Assembly: GCA_021781655.1 (NCBI GenBank) | Contig: JAJXWJ010000017.1 | Location: 1 to 52,574, forward strand | Direction of reading: 5' to 3' | DNA: 52,574 nucleotides | From: Bacillota bacterium | Lineage (GTDB): Bacteria > Bacillota > Clostridia > Clostridiales > Clostridiaceae | Shown here: in pieces, positions 42,925 to 51,915 of the stretch | Numbering within the stretch: position 1 is the first letter of the stretch | How the letters are laid out: every line of letters starts with the position of its first letter | Made by a program: the position numbers and the translations under genes | Notes under the pieces: generated by a model | What the model was told of the DNA's origin: nothing | The model's input: the letters and a program-made list of their open reading frames with translations, nothing else | The model's database searches: none

Positions 42925-45348
42925 TCATTTCCCTTGCTTCCAAAATCCATCAATAAATTTTTTTAAGCTTTCGATATTAGAAAATTCAATATACCTTCTC
43001 CAATAACTTGGGAAAATTCTTTTGTAGTAGGAAGTTGAAAATCTCTCATCTATAAGAAGTACGAGCCCTTTATCCTCTTCAGAGCGGATAACTCTTCCAG
43101 CAGCTTGCAGCACTTTGTTCATTCCTGGATACATATAAGAATATTCAAAACCCATACCTTTTTTTTCAGAAAAGTAGCTTTGAATAATACCCCTTTCTAA
43201 GCTTAATTGAGGTAGACCGACGCCTACGATTACTGCTCCGATAAGCCTGTCACCTTTTAAATCTATACCTTCAGAAAAAATACCACCTAAAACAGCAAAG
43301 GCTATTAAAGTTTTTTCTTGTTTTGCTTTGAAGTTACTTAAAAATGCTTCCCGAGTAGCCTCGTCCATAGAGCCTTCTTGTAATAAAGTTTCAATTTCAG
43401 GATAAACTTCAGCAAAACGGTTGTGAACCTCTTGCATATACTTGTAAGAAGGAAAGAAAACAAGGTAATTACCTGTTTTTCCACTGATAAAGGCATATAT
43501 ATATTCAACAATTTTGCTGTAGCTATTTTCTCTGCTCAAATACTTAGTGGAAATTTTGTTGGCGATAAGAATACCAAGGTTATTAACATCAAAAGGTGAA
43601 GGCAATGATATTTGATAGCTGCTTTCATCTCCACCTAAGATTTCGCGAAAATAATCTATTGGGGTTAAAGTAGCAGAAAAAAATACAGTTGCTTGCCCTC
43701 GTTCTAAAGCTTCCTTTAAAAGATAAGAAGGATCTAGGCAAAACATTTTAACTTTAACATCACCTTTAGTTTTTTCTATGTAAGCTACATATCTCTCATC
43801 ATAAAACTCAGATATTTTTATAAAATTATAAGCATTAAAATACAATTCTAGCAAGGCTTCATTAAATTCTAAATTTCTAATATCATTAATTTCAGGTTCA
43901 GCTTCCTTAACAAAAATTCTAAGAAGTCCACAAAGCTTTTTTAAAGCTTCTTCTTGAATGAGAAAATCGCCATCTTCCATATTTTTTTTCATATCTAAAA
44001 ACATACTGTTTATTTTACCTACTATTTTACCTAAAGGAGATTTTTTTTCTAAATATTGTTTTTTTACCTTAAGAAAAGGTGCTTTGAAAAGTTCCGCAGA
44101 AAACATAGCTCTGCCTCTATCAACAAGGTTATGTGCCTCATCGACTAAAAAGCTGTAATCTGAAGCTGTGTTTAACTGAAAAAATCTTTTTAAATATACT
44201 GTAGGATCGAAAACATAATTATAATCACAAATAATTAAGTCAGCCCATAGCGACAAATCCAATGAAAGCTCAAAAGGGCATACCATATATTGTTTTGCAT
44301 AACTTACTATAACTTCCCTATTAAGTGCATTTTCCTTTTTATATATAGCATAGATTGCTTCATCAATTCTGTCGAAGTGTCCCTTTGCATACTGGCAATA
44401 ATCAGGGTTGCAATTAGTAGTTTCTTTAAAGCAAATCTTATCCTTAGCAGTTATAGTTATATATTTAAAGGTAAGGCCACTTTTGATAAGTTCATCGATG
44501 CATGTTTCGGCAACTTTCCTAGTTATAGATTTTGCGGTTAAATAAAAAATTTTACTTGTTTTTCCTTCACCTATAGCTTTAATTGCTGGGAAGATGGTGG
44601 AAATAGTTTTGCCAATACCAGTTGGCGCTTGCACAAATATTTTTTTATGCTCACATATTGTTCTATAAGCTGAAACCGCCAATTCTCTTTGCCCTTCTCT
44701 ATAATTTTCAAAGGGAAAGTTTAAAGCTTTTAATGAGCTATTCCGTGCTGCATACCAATTATAAACTATCCTCATCCAAGATAAATATTTATCTAGTAAC
44801 TGATAAAAAAATTGTTTTAGAGCAATGTAGTTGTAGGTTTTTCTTATTTTTTTAATCTCATCTGTGTCCACATTGTAGTAAGTAAGCTGAACATCAATGC
44901 TAGTTAAGTTATTATCTGTGCAATAAATATAAGCATAACATTTAGCTTGTGCCATATGTAATGGATTGAAATTTTCATCAATATATTCAAGGGGAACTGA
45001 GGTGGTTTTAATCTCATCTATAGTGGAAAGGCTATTTTCCACTATAATTCCATCAGCTCTCCCCTCTAATATTACAATAAAATCATCAGTAATATGGGTA
45101 TACTTTAAAGAAACTTCTGAATTATAATTTTCCCCACCAGCTTTTTGAAGCTTTTGATGAAGCTTTGTACCCTCCAAGGCTCTTTCTATAGCTTTATTTG
45201 TTCCTTGGAAACTGCTATTTATATCGCCACAGCGCAACATTGTTTCAACAAGATTTCTTATAGATATGTTTAGTTTAGTCTTTCCTTGGGAAGTTCCTAA
45301 ATTTAGCAGCTCTTTTTCTGGTCTAACATATGTATCACTAAAAGTCAT
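42925..45348 (-). CDS. DinG/XPD-type superfamily 2 helicase with N-terminal Cas4/RecB-like nuclease domain
   Basis: 808 residues. N-terminal PD-(D/E)XK-like region (~75-165): GRADG, DEIKTT with the D/E-x-K pair, and MAQAKCYAYIY, as in Cas4/RecB nucleases. Then a Rad3/XPD-family helicase: motif I APTGIGKT (~250), Cys residues that may hold a [4Fe-4S] cluster (KICFKETTNCNPDYC ... MVCPFE), DEAH-type motif II (VDEAH), motif III FFSATL, and C-terminal QAAGRVIRSEEDKG with the Arg finger. Predicted 5'-3' DNA helicase for repair or replication restart. ATG 45348 is preceded by AGGAAGTGATTTT; the ORF can extend to 45378 without support. Confidence 0.88.
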   Translation of the reverse strand: MTFSDTYVRPEKELLNLGTSQGKTKLNISIRNLVETMLRCGDINSSFQGTNKAIERALEGTKLHQKLQKAGGENYNSEVSLKYTHITDDFIVILEGRADGIIVENSLSTIDEIKTTSVPLEYIDENFNPLHMAQAKCYAYIYCTDNNLTSIDVQLTYYNVDTDEIKKIRKTYNYIALKQFFYQLLDKYLSWMRIVYNWYAARNSSLKALNFPFENYREGQRELAVSAYRTICEHKKIFVQAPTGIGKTISTIFPAIKAIGEGKTSKIFYLTAKSITRKVAETCIDELIKSGLTFKYITITAKDKICFKETTNCNPDYCQYAKGHFDRIDEAIYAIYKKENALNREVIVSYAKQYMVCPFELSLDLSLWADLIICDYNYVFDPTVYLKRFFQLNTASDYSFLVDEAHNLVDRGRAMFSAELFKAPFLKVKKQYLEKKSPLGKIVGKINSMFLDMKKNMEDGDFLIQEEALKKLCGLLRIFVKEAEPEINDIRNLEFNEALLELYFNAYNFIKISEFYDERYVAYIEKTKGDVKVKMFCLDPSYLLKEALERGQATVFFSATLTPIDYFREILGGDESSYQISLPSPFDVNNLGILIANKISTKYLSRENSYSKIVEYIYAFISGKTGNYLVFFPSYKYMQEVHNRFAEVYPEIETLLQEGSMDEATREAFLSNFKAKQEKTLIAFAVLGGIFSEGIDLKGDRLIGAVIVGVGLPQLSLERGIIQSYFSEKKGMGFEYSYMYPGMNKVLQAAGRVIRSEEDKGLVLLIDERFSTSYYKRIFPSYWRRYIEFSNIESLKKFIDGFWKQGK

Positions 45349-45416
45349 AAAATCACTTCCTAATAAGTTTAAATACATTATAATTATTATATAATATTAA
45401 TTTAGGAGAACAAAGG

Positions 45417-45659
45417 ATGAATTATATTTATATTTTAAAATGTGCTGATAATACTTTATATACTGGCTATACAAACAACCTAGAGAAGAGGATTAAAGTT
45501 CATAATAGCGGAAAAGGTGCAAAATATACAAAGTGCAGACTTCCAGTGGAGCTCGTATATTTTGAACAATATGAGACTAAAAGTGAGGCAATGAAGAGAG
45601 AATATGCCATTAAGCAGTTAACTAAGAAAGAAAAATTACAATTGATTATAAAAAAATAA
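45417..45659 (+). CDS. GIY-YIG domain protein (YhbQ/YazA type)
   Basis: 80 residues: the whole protein is one GIY-YIG domain, with YIYILKCADNTLYTGYT (the GIY and YIG elements), RI..HNSGKGAKYTK and a Glu in MKREYAIKQL as metal ligand. A small nuclease family thought to act on nucleic acids; function in cells unclear. Divergent from the helicase gene with a 68-bp gap containing both start regions. AGGAGAACAAAGG is the ribosome site. Confidence 0.9.
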   Translation: MNYIYILKCADNTLYTGYTNNLEKRIKVHNSGKGAKYTKCRLPVELVYFEQYETKSEAMKREYAIKQLTKKEKLQLIIKK

Positions 45660-45709
45660 AAACAGCATAAAGTGAAAATAATTATAGTTGATATTTAGAG
45701 GTGAATATA

Positions 45710-46387
45710 GTGCAAAAAATTTTTATTATCGAGGATAGCAAAGATATAAATATAATTCTGGCACAAATGTTAAAAGATGAGGGTTACGAAGTAAAATCAG
45801 CCTTTACTGGCCTCGAAGCAATGACGGAATTAAAGAGTGAAAAATATGATTTGATTTTACTGGACATCATGCTTCCCTATATAAGCGGAGATCAGATTTT
45901 AAAAGAACTTCGAACCTTTTCAGATGTGCCAGTAATAGTAATCTCCGCCAAAGATATGGTTGTAACAAAAATAGATTTGTTAAAATTAGGGGCTGATGAT
46001 TACATTACTAAACCTTTTGATTTAGGGGAGGTTTCAGCAAGGGTAGCTTCAAATTTAAGACGGTTTAATAAGAACAAGGAAATTTATAATGTAATTAATT
46101 ATAAAGATATCAGCATAAATACCAGTACTAAACAGGTTATAGCAAATGGTGTAGAGTTAGAATTAACGGCAAAAGAATACCTCATTATAGAACTTTTAAT
46201 CCAAAATCTTGGAAAGGTATTTTCTAAGGTTAATATTTATGAATCTATTTGGAAGGAAGAATATATTGGCGATGACAATGCAGTAAAAACGCACATGAGT
46301 AATTTACGTAGTAAGTTAAAGAAAGCCAGTCCAGACCAGCAATATATTGAAACAGTTTGGGGGCTTGGCTATAGACTTTACAAGTAA
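45710..46387 (+). CDS. OmpR-family response regulator
   Basis: 225 residues. Receiver domain with acidic pair in IIEDSKD, phospho-acceptor Asp in LLDIMLP (~51), Ser in ISAKD and Lys in TKPF; winged-helix C-domain ending VWGLGYRLYK. GTG 45710 is chosen, AGAGGTG being 7 nt upstream; the in-frame GTG at 45701 is part of that site. First gene of a module: regulator, ABC ATPase, permease, histidine kinase. Target is probably the direct repeats at 46423-46440. Confidence 0.93.
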   Translation: MQKIFIIEDSKDINIILAQMLKDEGYEVKSAFTGLEAMTELKSEKYDLILLDIMLPYISGDQILKELRTFSDVPVIVISAKDMVVTKIDLLKLGADDYITKPFDLGEVSARVASNLRRFNKNKEIYNVINYKDISINTSTKQVIANGVELELTAKEYLIIELLIQNLGKVFSKVNIYESIWKEEYIGDDNAVKTHMSNLRSKLKKASPDQQYIETVWGLGYRLYK

Positions 46388-46422
46388 ATTATCCTTTTCT
46401 TTACGATTTTTTTTCATAGCTT

Positions 46423-46440
46423 AACCTTTTCTAAACCTTT
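46423..46440 (+). promoter_or_regulatory. 11-nt-spaced direct repeats upstream of the ABC operon
   Basis: AACCTTT at 46423-46429 and again at 46434-46440, exactly 11 nt apart, one helical turn; a related ATCCTTTT lies about three turns upstream (46391). This is the usual form of an OmpR-family binding site, ~40-60 bp before the ABC ATPase start. Confidence 0.5.
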
Positions 46441-46480
46441 CTGAATTAAACTAACAGTATGAAAAGGGTAGGTGAAAAAT

Positions 46481-47404
46481 ATGAGACAATATGTATTTAA
46501 AGCTAAGGAGCTAACTAAAAGCTATAATGGTGTAAAAGCACTAAATAATGTTACCTTGAATTTAGAAGTTGGCAAAATATATGGTTTGATTGGTGAAAAT
46601 GGAGCAGGTAAATCTACATTAATGCGAATTATTGCAGGACATTCCTTCCATACAAGTGGTAGCATAGAGCTTTTTGGACATACAACTGAGAAGGACATAC
46701 AGAAGGCTAGAAAGAGACTTGGATGCATGATTGAATATCCTAGCATTTCGCTAAACATGACTGCAAAAGAAAACATGAAACTGCATAGAATAATGAGAGG
46801 TATACCCAATGAAGAAATTGAAGGAGAATTATTAGATTTTGTTGGATTAACGAATACTAACAAAAAGATGGCAAAAGATTTTTCACTTGGAATGAAACAG
46901 CGCTTAGGTATTGCTATGGCTCTTATTGGCAATCCTGAATTTTTAATTTTAGATGAGCCAATAAATGGACTTGACCCAATAGGTGTAGTGGAAATACGAA
47001 AGCTTTTAATAAAGCTATGTGAAGAAAGGCAAATGACAATTTTAATTTCAAGTCATAATTTGCCAGAATTATATCAAACAGCTACAGACTATATAATAAT
47101 TCATAAAGGAGAAATCAAACAAACTCTAACCCTTTCAGAATTGGAAGAATGTTGTAAACATCATATTCTTATTAAATGTGATGAGCCAGAAAAATTGGTC
47201 AGTATTTTTGAGACAGAGCTTAATACAACAAACTACAAGGTTATGCCAGATAAAGCTATAAAACTCTTTGATTATTTGGATGAAAAAGAACTGGTAGCGA
47301 AGGCAATACTGGAAAATAAAATAGTCTTTACAAACTTTTCAAGCGAGGGTGACACCTTAGAAGATTATTTTATTTCAATTGTGGGAGGGAAAGAAAATGT
47401 ATAA
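46481..47404 (+). CDS. ABC transporter ATP-binding protein (BcrA/lantibiotic-immunity type)
   Basis: 307 residues. Walker A GENGAGKST (~40-48), Q-loop, signature FSLGMKQRLG, Walker B FLILDEP, D-loop GLDP and switch His in ISSHN. The ~85-residue C-terminal extension after the ATPase domain is usual in BcrA-like ATPases of peptide antibiotic export or immunity. ATG 46481 follows GGGTAGGTGAAA. Its last 8 bp overlap the permease start. Confidence 0.92.
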   Translation: MRQYVFKAKELTKSYNGVKALNNVTLNLEVGKIYGLIGENGAGKSTLMRIIAGHSFHTSGSIELFGHTTEKDIQKARKRLGCMIEYPSISLNMTAKENMKLHRIMRGIPNEEIEGELLDFVGLTNTNKKMAKDFSLGMKQRLGIAMALIGNPEFLILDEPINGLDPIGVVEIRKLLIKLCEERQMTILISSHNLPELYQTATDYIIIHKGEIKQTLTLSELEECCKHHILIKCDEPEKLVSIFETELNTTNYKVMPDKAIKLFDYLDEKELVAKAILENKIVFTNFSSEGDTLEDYFISIVGGKENV

Positions 47405-48194
47405 TTTAATATTGTCAGATTTTTATAAATTATGGAAATCTAGCGCTGTTAAGATAGTATTTTTAATTACTGCAATATGTGCTGTGATGATGTCTATTAT
47501 TACAAATTTCATAGCACAAGGTAAACTAAATATAAGCATGGCTGGAATTGGATTTTTATTCTCAGATGTAAACACTAAAAGTATACTTGGAGCTGTTATA
47601 GCAGGAATTTTTATTTGCGGTGATTTTGATAATAAAACAATTCATGATGCAGTTTCAATGGGATATAGCAGAGCTGTAATTATTGTAAGTAAGGCAGTTG
47701 TATTTTCCTTATCAATATTAGTTATTTTGCTTCCATATGCTATAGCAACCTGTTTTGATGTCTTTTCTGGTAACAAGTTCAATGTAGGTGCAAATTCAAT
47801 AGGTCTTTTATATATTATTACAAAGTACTGTGGAACGGTCATAGCTTCAGGAGAAGTTTTAAAATTTATAATTATAATGTTTACGATAATGGTTGTATAT
47901 GCTGCACAGCTTAGCATATGTATTCCCGTAGCCTTTACTCTTAAGAAACCAGTATTTGTTGTTGCTATTTATTATGTAATTACAATAGTATTTGCACAAC
48001 TTCCTTCCATAGCAGGTAAATATGAAATATTCGATAAAATATGTAACTTAACACCTTTTGGAAGTAAATATTGTTTTCTAGCATTAAACACTGGTACGGA
48101 AGCTTTAATTAAAGCAATTGTTGTGAGCCTTATTTTCATAATAATTATGATGCTTATAACTTACAGTGCTTTTAGAAAAAAAGAAATCAAATAA
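47397..48194 (+). CDS. ABC-2-type transporter permease
   Basis: 265 residues with six membrane helices (~18-38, 60-78, 103-128, 163-185, 195-213, 236-260), ABC-2/BcrB-like topology, partner of the preceding ATPase. Start ATG 47397 overlaps the ATPase stop (ATGTATAA), with GGGAGGG upstream inside that gene. The extended in-frame GTG at 47379 is less likely. Together they would export or detach a peptide or lipid-active compound from the membrane. Confidence 0.87.
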   Translation: MYNLILSDFYKLWKSSAVKIVFLITAICAVMMSIITNFIAQGKLNISMAGIGFLFSDVNTKSILGAVIAGIFICGDFDNKTIHDAVSMGYSRAVIIVSKAVVFSLSILVILLPYAIATCFDVFSGNKFNVGANSIGLLYIITKYCGTVIASGEVLKFIIIMFTIMVVYAAQLSICIPVAFTLKKPVFVVAIYYVITIVFAQLPSIAGKYEIFDKICNLTPFGSKYCFLALNTGTEALIKAIVVSLIFIIIMMLITYSAFRKKEIK

Positions 48195-48212
48195 ATATCG
48201 GAGTTGATTAAA

Positions 48213-49109
48213 TTGCTAATAATTGCAGTTTTTATACTTATATTCATAGTAATACTTTTAACCTCATATATTATTTTTAATAAACTGCAATTACGAAGTA
48301 TTAATAAGCAGTTAAATGATAGAATAACTGAAGAAATACAGCAGCCCATTAGTTTAGAACTACAAAACAAAACTCTAAATAATTTGGTGGCTAACATAAA
48401 TAGATGGTTTAAGGCGGAGGATACCCTCCGTCTTAATAGAGCTTCAGAGGAAAAGAGATTTAAGGAACTAATTGCGAATATTTCTCATGACCTGCGTACT
48501 CCAATAACAGCAATAATGGGTTATCTTCAACTAATGGAAAAAAGTGAATTATCCCATAGTCAGCTAGAAAAACTATTAATTGCAAAAAAACATACAGAGG
48601 AATTAGGGGATTTGGTACAGAACTTTTTCCAATATTCCTGTCTTTTATCTTCCGAACAAAAACCTATTTTTGAAAAAGTAAATGTTACAAATATTGTTAC
48701 TGAATGTATAGTAGCTGTAATACCAGCCTTTGAAGAGAAGAAATTATTAATTAAATTTGAAAAAACATCACCGATTTTTGTCTTAGCTGATAAAGAGATG
48801 ACGGTGAGAATTATCCAAAATTTGCTCAGAAATTGCCTTGCTCACAGTAGTGGGGATATCGAAGTAAATATAATGGAAACTGATAAATCCATTATAACCG
48901 TGGCAAACCCTATAAAGGAAGGTTCTCAAATAGATGTAAATAGGATTTTTGAACGATTTTATACAAGCGATAACGCTAGGAGTAATAGTACAGGGCTTGG
49001 ATTATCTATAGTAAGTCTACTTACAAACAATATGGGAGGAAATGTAGAAGCAGATTTAAAAGGTAATATTTTAAAAATAGAAGTAAAACTACCGATTTTT
49101 GAAAAGTAA
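48213..49109 (+). CDS. Sensor histidine kinase of the ABC module
   Basis: 298 residues. N-terminal membrane helix (~2-22), short HAMP-less linker, HisKA with phospho-acceptor His in NISHDLRTPITAIMGYL (~95), then an HATPase domain with LLRNCLAH (N box), FERFYTSDNAR (F box) and STGLGLSIV (G2). A clear DxGxG (G1) motif is absent; the place reads VANPIKEG, a pattern common in this short-kinase subgroup. With one TM helix and no sensor domain it may be switched by the transporter itself. TTG 48213 chosen, CGGAG at 48199. Confidence 0.88.
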   Translation: MLIIAVFILIFIVILLTSYIIFNKLQLRSINKQLNDRITEEIQQPISLELQNKTLNNLVANINRWFKAEDTLRLNRASEEKRFKELIANISHDLRTPITAIMGYLQLMEKSELSHSQLEKLLIAKKHTEELGDLVQNFFQYSCLLSSEQKPIFEKVNVTNIVTECIVAVIPAFEEKKLLIKFEKTSPIFVLADKEMTVRIIQNLLRNCLAHSSGDIEVNIMETDKSIITVANPIKEGSQIDVNRIFERFYTSDNARSNSTGLGLSIVSLLTNNMGGNVEADLKGNILKIEVKLPIFEK

Positions 49110-49148
49110 ATAGATATTATAAACGCCTAGCTTCAAGTTACAAAAACA

Positions 49149-50810
49149 TCATATTGCTTTACTCCCGTTTCTAAAAGAACATGTTTGTTGCCTTTTTTTA
49201 TCGGTGAATAAGGCAATAAATATTCCAGGTAAAAGAATTATGGAGCCTGCCTTAAAGGTAAAACTAAAAGCTTTAACTGTATAGGTTAAAAAGGTATCCT
49301 TAATTTCAGGCACTATCTTTTTTGTTTCTTTTTTCTGATTTTTAAAGTTATCTCTAATTTTATCTCTAGCAGCAGCTGGAGATAACGCTAATACTTTAGC
49401 TTCTTTTTTATCAATGATACTTAAAGTTTTTGAAATACTAACGGCTTTTGTGCCTGTTTTTATAGATAAAATCATCTCATCTTTAGCCTTGGCATCAAAT
49501 ACAGTATCTTTATTAATAGTGTTAATTACAGCATTCTTTGCAGCTGTCATTTGTAAGGTAATATTTGAAGTAAATATAGATAAAAACAGGGCAACTCCAA
49601 GTACAGTTCCAATGGTTCTTGTCATGTTAGTTATGCCGGAAGCTATTCCTATTTTAGTTACTGGTACGTTACTCACTGTAGCACCTATAATTGTGGCCAT
49701 GCTGAGACCTGTTCCAGAGCCAGCTACAATAAGTCTTAAAATAATGTCCATATTTGAAGAATTTTGAGTAAGGGAGCTGTTAAGGTAACAGGAAAGGCAA
49801 AGTAACAATATGCCTAAAGCGCTAGTGAATCTACCATTAATTTTTTTACTCAAAAATGTAGCTATTACTGAAAATATCATGGAAGATAATGACATGGTGG
49901 AAATAATGAGTCCTGCTGATAGCTGATTTAAGCCTTTAACTTGAATTAAGAAAAAAGATAGTAGATAAGAACCACACATCATGCCAAGTCCTATTAAAAA
50001 TAGGGAGATTGCTCCACAGCTAAATTGAATTGATTTAAATAAACTTAGTGGAACCATCGGCTCTTTAACCTTTAATTCAGTTATAACAAATAAAATGAAG
50101 AATATAGAAGAAGCTGCAAATAAGGAAAGAATAAAGGAAGAATTCCAGCCATTTTCATTACCCTTCATCAGTGCTAAGGTTAAGGAAAACATAGCAATTG
50201 AAATAGTAATTATTCCAAAGAAGTCGATGCTCTTTGTCGCAGTAGGATCATAAGATTCTTTTATAAACCTAAAGGTTAGAATTAAGCAGATAATGCCGAT
50301 GGGGATGTTTATAAAGAATATAAATCTCCAATTAAAAAACTGTGTTATTATACCTCCGATGGATGGACCACTGGCAGCAGCAAGTCCAGAAAAAGCACCC
50401 CAAAGCCCCATGATGGTTCTTCTTTTTTCTGGAGGGAATACTTCAGAAGATAATGGCATGGCAATAGTAACCACAAAGGCTGCACATAATCCTTGAAAAG
50501 CTCTAAAAATTATAAGTATTTTAAGGGAAGTTGAAATACCACATAAAAAAGAAAATATGGTAAATAGAAATACTCCTGCAATAAAGAATTTCTTTCTGCC
50601 AAATTGATCACCTAATCTGGAAGCGGTTATTAAAATAACTGCAGAAGCTAGATTGTATGCATTTACTACCCAAGAAATATGATCCATTGTTGTGTTAAAG
50701 TACTCTGTCATCTTTGGCAAAGTAATATTTACTACAGTGGTATCTAGTAGTGCCATAAAAAACCCTAAAATAATAGCTAAGAAAGAAATCAATTCATATT
50801 TTTTTCTCAT
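49149..50810 (-). CDS. MFS drug:H+ antiporter, DHA2 family (EmrB/QacA type, 14 TM)
   Basis: 553 residues. Motif D1 LDTTVVNITLPKM in helix 1, motif A GDQFGRKK in loop 2-3, antiporter motif C region GLAAASGPSIGG in helix 5, and about 14 helices. An unusual ~75-residue Lys-rich loop (about 430-510) precedes the last helix. It likely exports cationic or amphipathic drugs. GGAGG site before the ATG. The PadR regulator upstream on the same strand and operator-like half-sites at 50834-50878 suggest inducible expression. Confidence 0.92.
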   Translation of the reverse strand: MRKKYELISFLAIILGFFMALLDTTVVNITLPKMTEYFNTTMDHISWVVNAYNLASAVILITASRLGDQFGRKKFFIAGVFLFTIFSFLCGISTSLKILIIFRAFQGLCAAFVVTIAMPLSSEVFPPEKRRTIMGLWGAFSGLAAASGPSIGGIITQFFNWRFIFFINIPIGIICLILTFRFIKESYDPTATKSIDFFGIITISIAMFSLTLALMKGNENGWNSSFILSLFAASSIFFILFVITELKVKEPMVPLSLFKSIQFSCGAISLFLIGLGMMCGSYLLSFFLIQVKGLNQLSAGLIISTMSLSSMIFSVIATFLSKKINGRFTSALGILLLCLSCYLNSSLTQNSSNMDIILRLIVAGSGTGLSMATIIGATVSNVPVTKIGIASGITNMTRTIGTVLGVALFLSIFTSNITLQMTAAKNAVINTINKDTVFDAKAKDEMILSIKTGTKAVSISKTLSIIDKKEAKVLALSPAAARDKIRDNFKNQKKETKKIVPEIKDTFLTYTVKAFSFTFKAGSIILLPGIFIALFTDKKRQQTCSFRNGSKAI

Positions 50811-50833
50811 AATAAAACCTCCAAAATAATATT

Positions 50834-50878
50834 TAGTATAGTGATGTATGATATATTACTATATTTTATAGTATAGTG
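50834..50878. promoter_or_regulatory. PadR operator-like half-sites upstream of the MFS gene
   Basis: TAGTATAGTG occurs at 50834-50843 and 50869-50878, with TACTATA (inverted core) at 50857-50863. They share the GTATAGT core with the 51471-51497 palindrome. Confidence 0.55.
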
Positions 50879-50923
50879 GCGAAAAAATTGTCTCCAGCTA
50901 TAACACTAAGGAGACAAATAACA

Positions 50924-51451
50924 TTATTCGAAAAAAGCTGAAAGCTTCTCAGACCATTTTTCTAAAACTTTGAAATATTCGTTATATAATTCTAAAAGGA
51001 GAACACCAGAGTCTGCGATATGCGTCTGCTCTTTTTCGTAATTATATCTTAACTCTACAGATGCCCTAGGTTCTTTAATTTTAGCTTTGAAGTTTTCAAT
51101 ATACTCTTTTCGCTTTTCTTTTGGAAGCTTCTCAATGTTTACTATAAATGCATTAAAGTCAAAATATACTTTTCCAATGTTTTTAGAGCTTTCTTCCATT
51201 AACTCTTGAAAATAAGTGTTGCCTTTATCATTAATAGAATATAAGGTTTTTTCGGGCATTTCACCTTCCTTTATAGTCCTTGAATTAAGATAGCCATTTT
51301 CACATAATTTAATTATGTTTTTATAAATTGATGGACTGCTTATTTTTAGCCAGTTGTTTAGACTCCAGCTATCAAATTCTTTCACCATTTCATAAGCACT
51401 TTTTTCTTTATTTTTAAGATATCCAAGTATTATTAGATCTATTGAAGACAA
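50924..51451 (-). CDS. PadR-family transcriptional regulator
   Basis: 175 residues. N-terminal winged HTH (IILGYLKNKEKSAYEM, ISSPSIYKNIIKLCENGYL, KTLYSINDKG) and a C-terminal helical dimerisation region of the PadR subfamily 2 type. Usually represses an efflux gene until a toxic ligand binds; here the MFS gene follows 113 bp downstream. Start is TTG at 51451 with GGTGGTG 6 nt upstream. A near-perfect operator overlaps its promoter, so autorepression is likely. Confidence 0.9.
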   Translation of the reverse strand: MSSIDLIILGYLKNKEKSAYEMVKEFDSWSLNNWLKISSPSIYKNIIKLCENGYLNSRTIKEGEMPEKTLYSINDKGNTYFQELMEESSKNIGKVYFDFNAFIVNIEKLPKEKRKEYIENFKAKIKEPRASVELRYNYEKEQTHIADSGVLLLELYNEYFKVLEKWSEKLSAFFE

Positions 51452-51470
51452 TTAAATCACCACCATTTAT

Positions 51471-51497
51471 CATACTACTATACAGTATAGTAGTATG
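51471..51497. promoter_or_regulatory. 27-bp perfect palindrome, probable PadR operator
   Basis: CATACTACTATAC-A-GTATAGTAGTATG: 13-bp perfect arms around one base, 20-46 bp before the padR start. Confidence 0.8.
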
Positions 51498-51567
51498 GCT
51501 TATATTTGTCAAATGTTTGAATATTAAACGAGCAAATTATATAAAAATTAGTAAAATAAAATCATTT

Positions 51568-51899
51568 GACATATACAAATTGCTAAGTGGTTGGAGGACG
51601 AGATTTTGAAAGGCAACTTAAAGGAAGAGGAACAAGTTATATCAACAAATCAGTTTGCTGCAGTATATAAAATTAATCCTTCAACTGCTGGAAAAGGCTT
51701 AAATATACTGGTAGATCAAAATATTATTTATAAAAAAAGAGGAATAGGTATGTTTGTTTCAAGTGGGGCAAAAGCTATGATAATCGAAAAAAGAAAAGGT
51801 GAGTTTTACACAGAATATATTCAAAATTTGATTTTTGAGGCTAAAAAGTTGGGGATAACAAAAGAAGAAATAATTGAAATGATTGAAAGAGAAAAATAG
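51568..51899 (+). pseudogene. GntR-family (YtrA-type) regulator, N-terminus eroded
   Basis: The frame from 51570 encodes HIQIAKWLEDEILKGNLKEEEQV, matching the normal YtrA N-terminal pattern (PIYxQIAxWLxDEI), then a wHTH with STNQFAAVYKINPSTAGKGLNILVDQ and a short C-terminal helix. TGA at 51567 and TAA at 51552 block the frame upstream and the first ~10-15 residues, with start and ribosome site, are missing; the TTG at 51591 lies inside the conserved domain. Probably inactive, although a short product from TTG 51591 cannot be excluded. It overlaps no gene and is 16 bp before an ABC ATPase remnant, the classic ytrAB arrangement. Confidence 0.65.
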
Positions 51900-51915
51900 G
51901 AAGGTGAATTATATT

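Noticed and set aside
42925-45348. Helicase with Cas4-like domain as part of a CRISPR-Cas system
   Set aside because: No cas effector, cas1 or cas2, or repeat array in the window; the fusion is known outside CRISPR loci.
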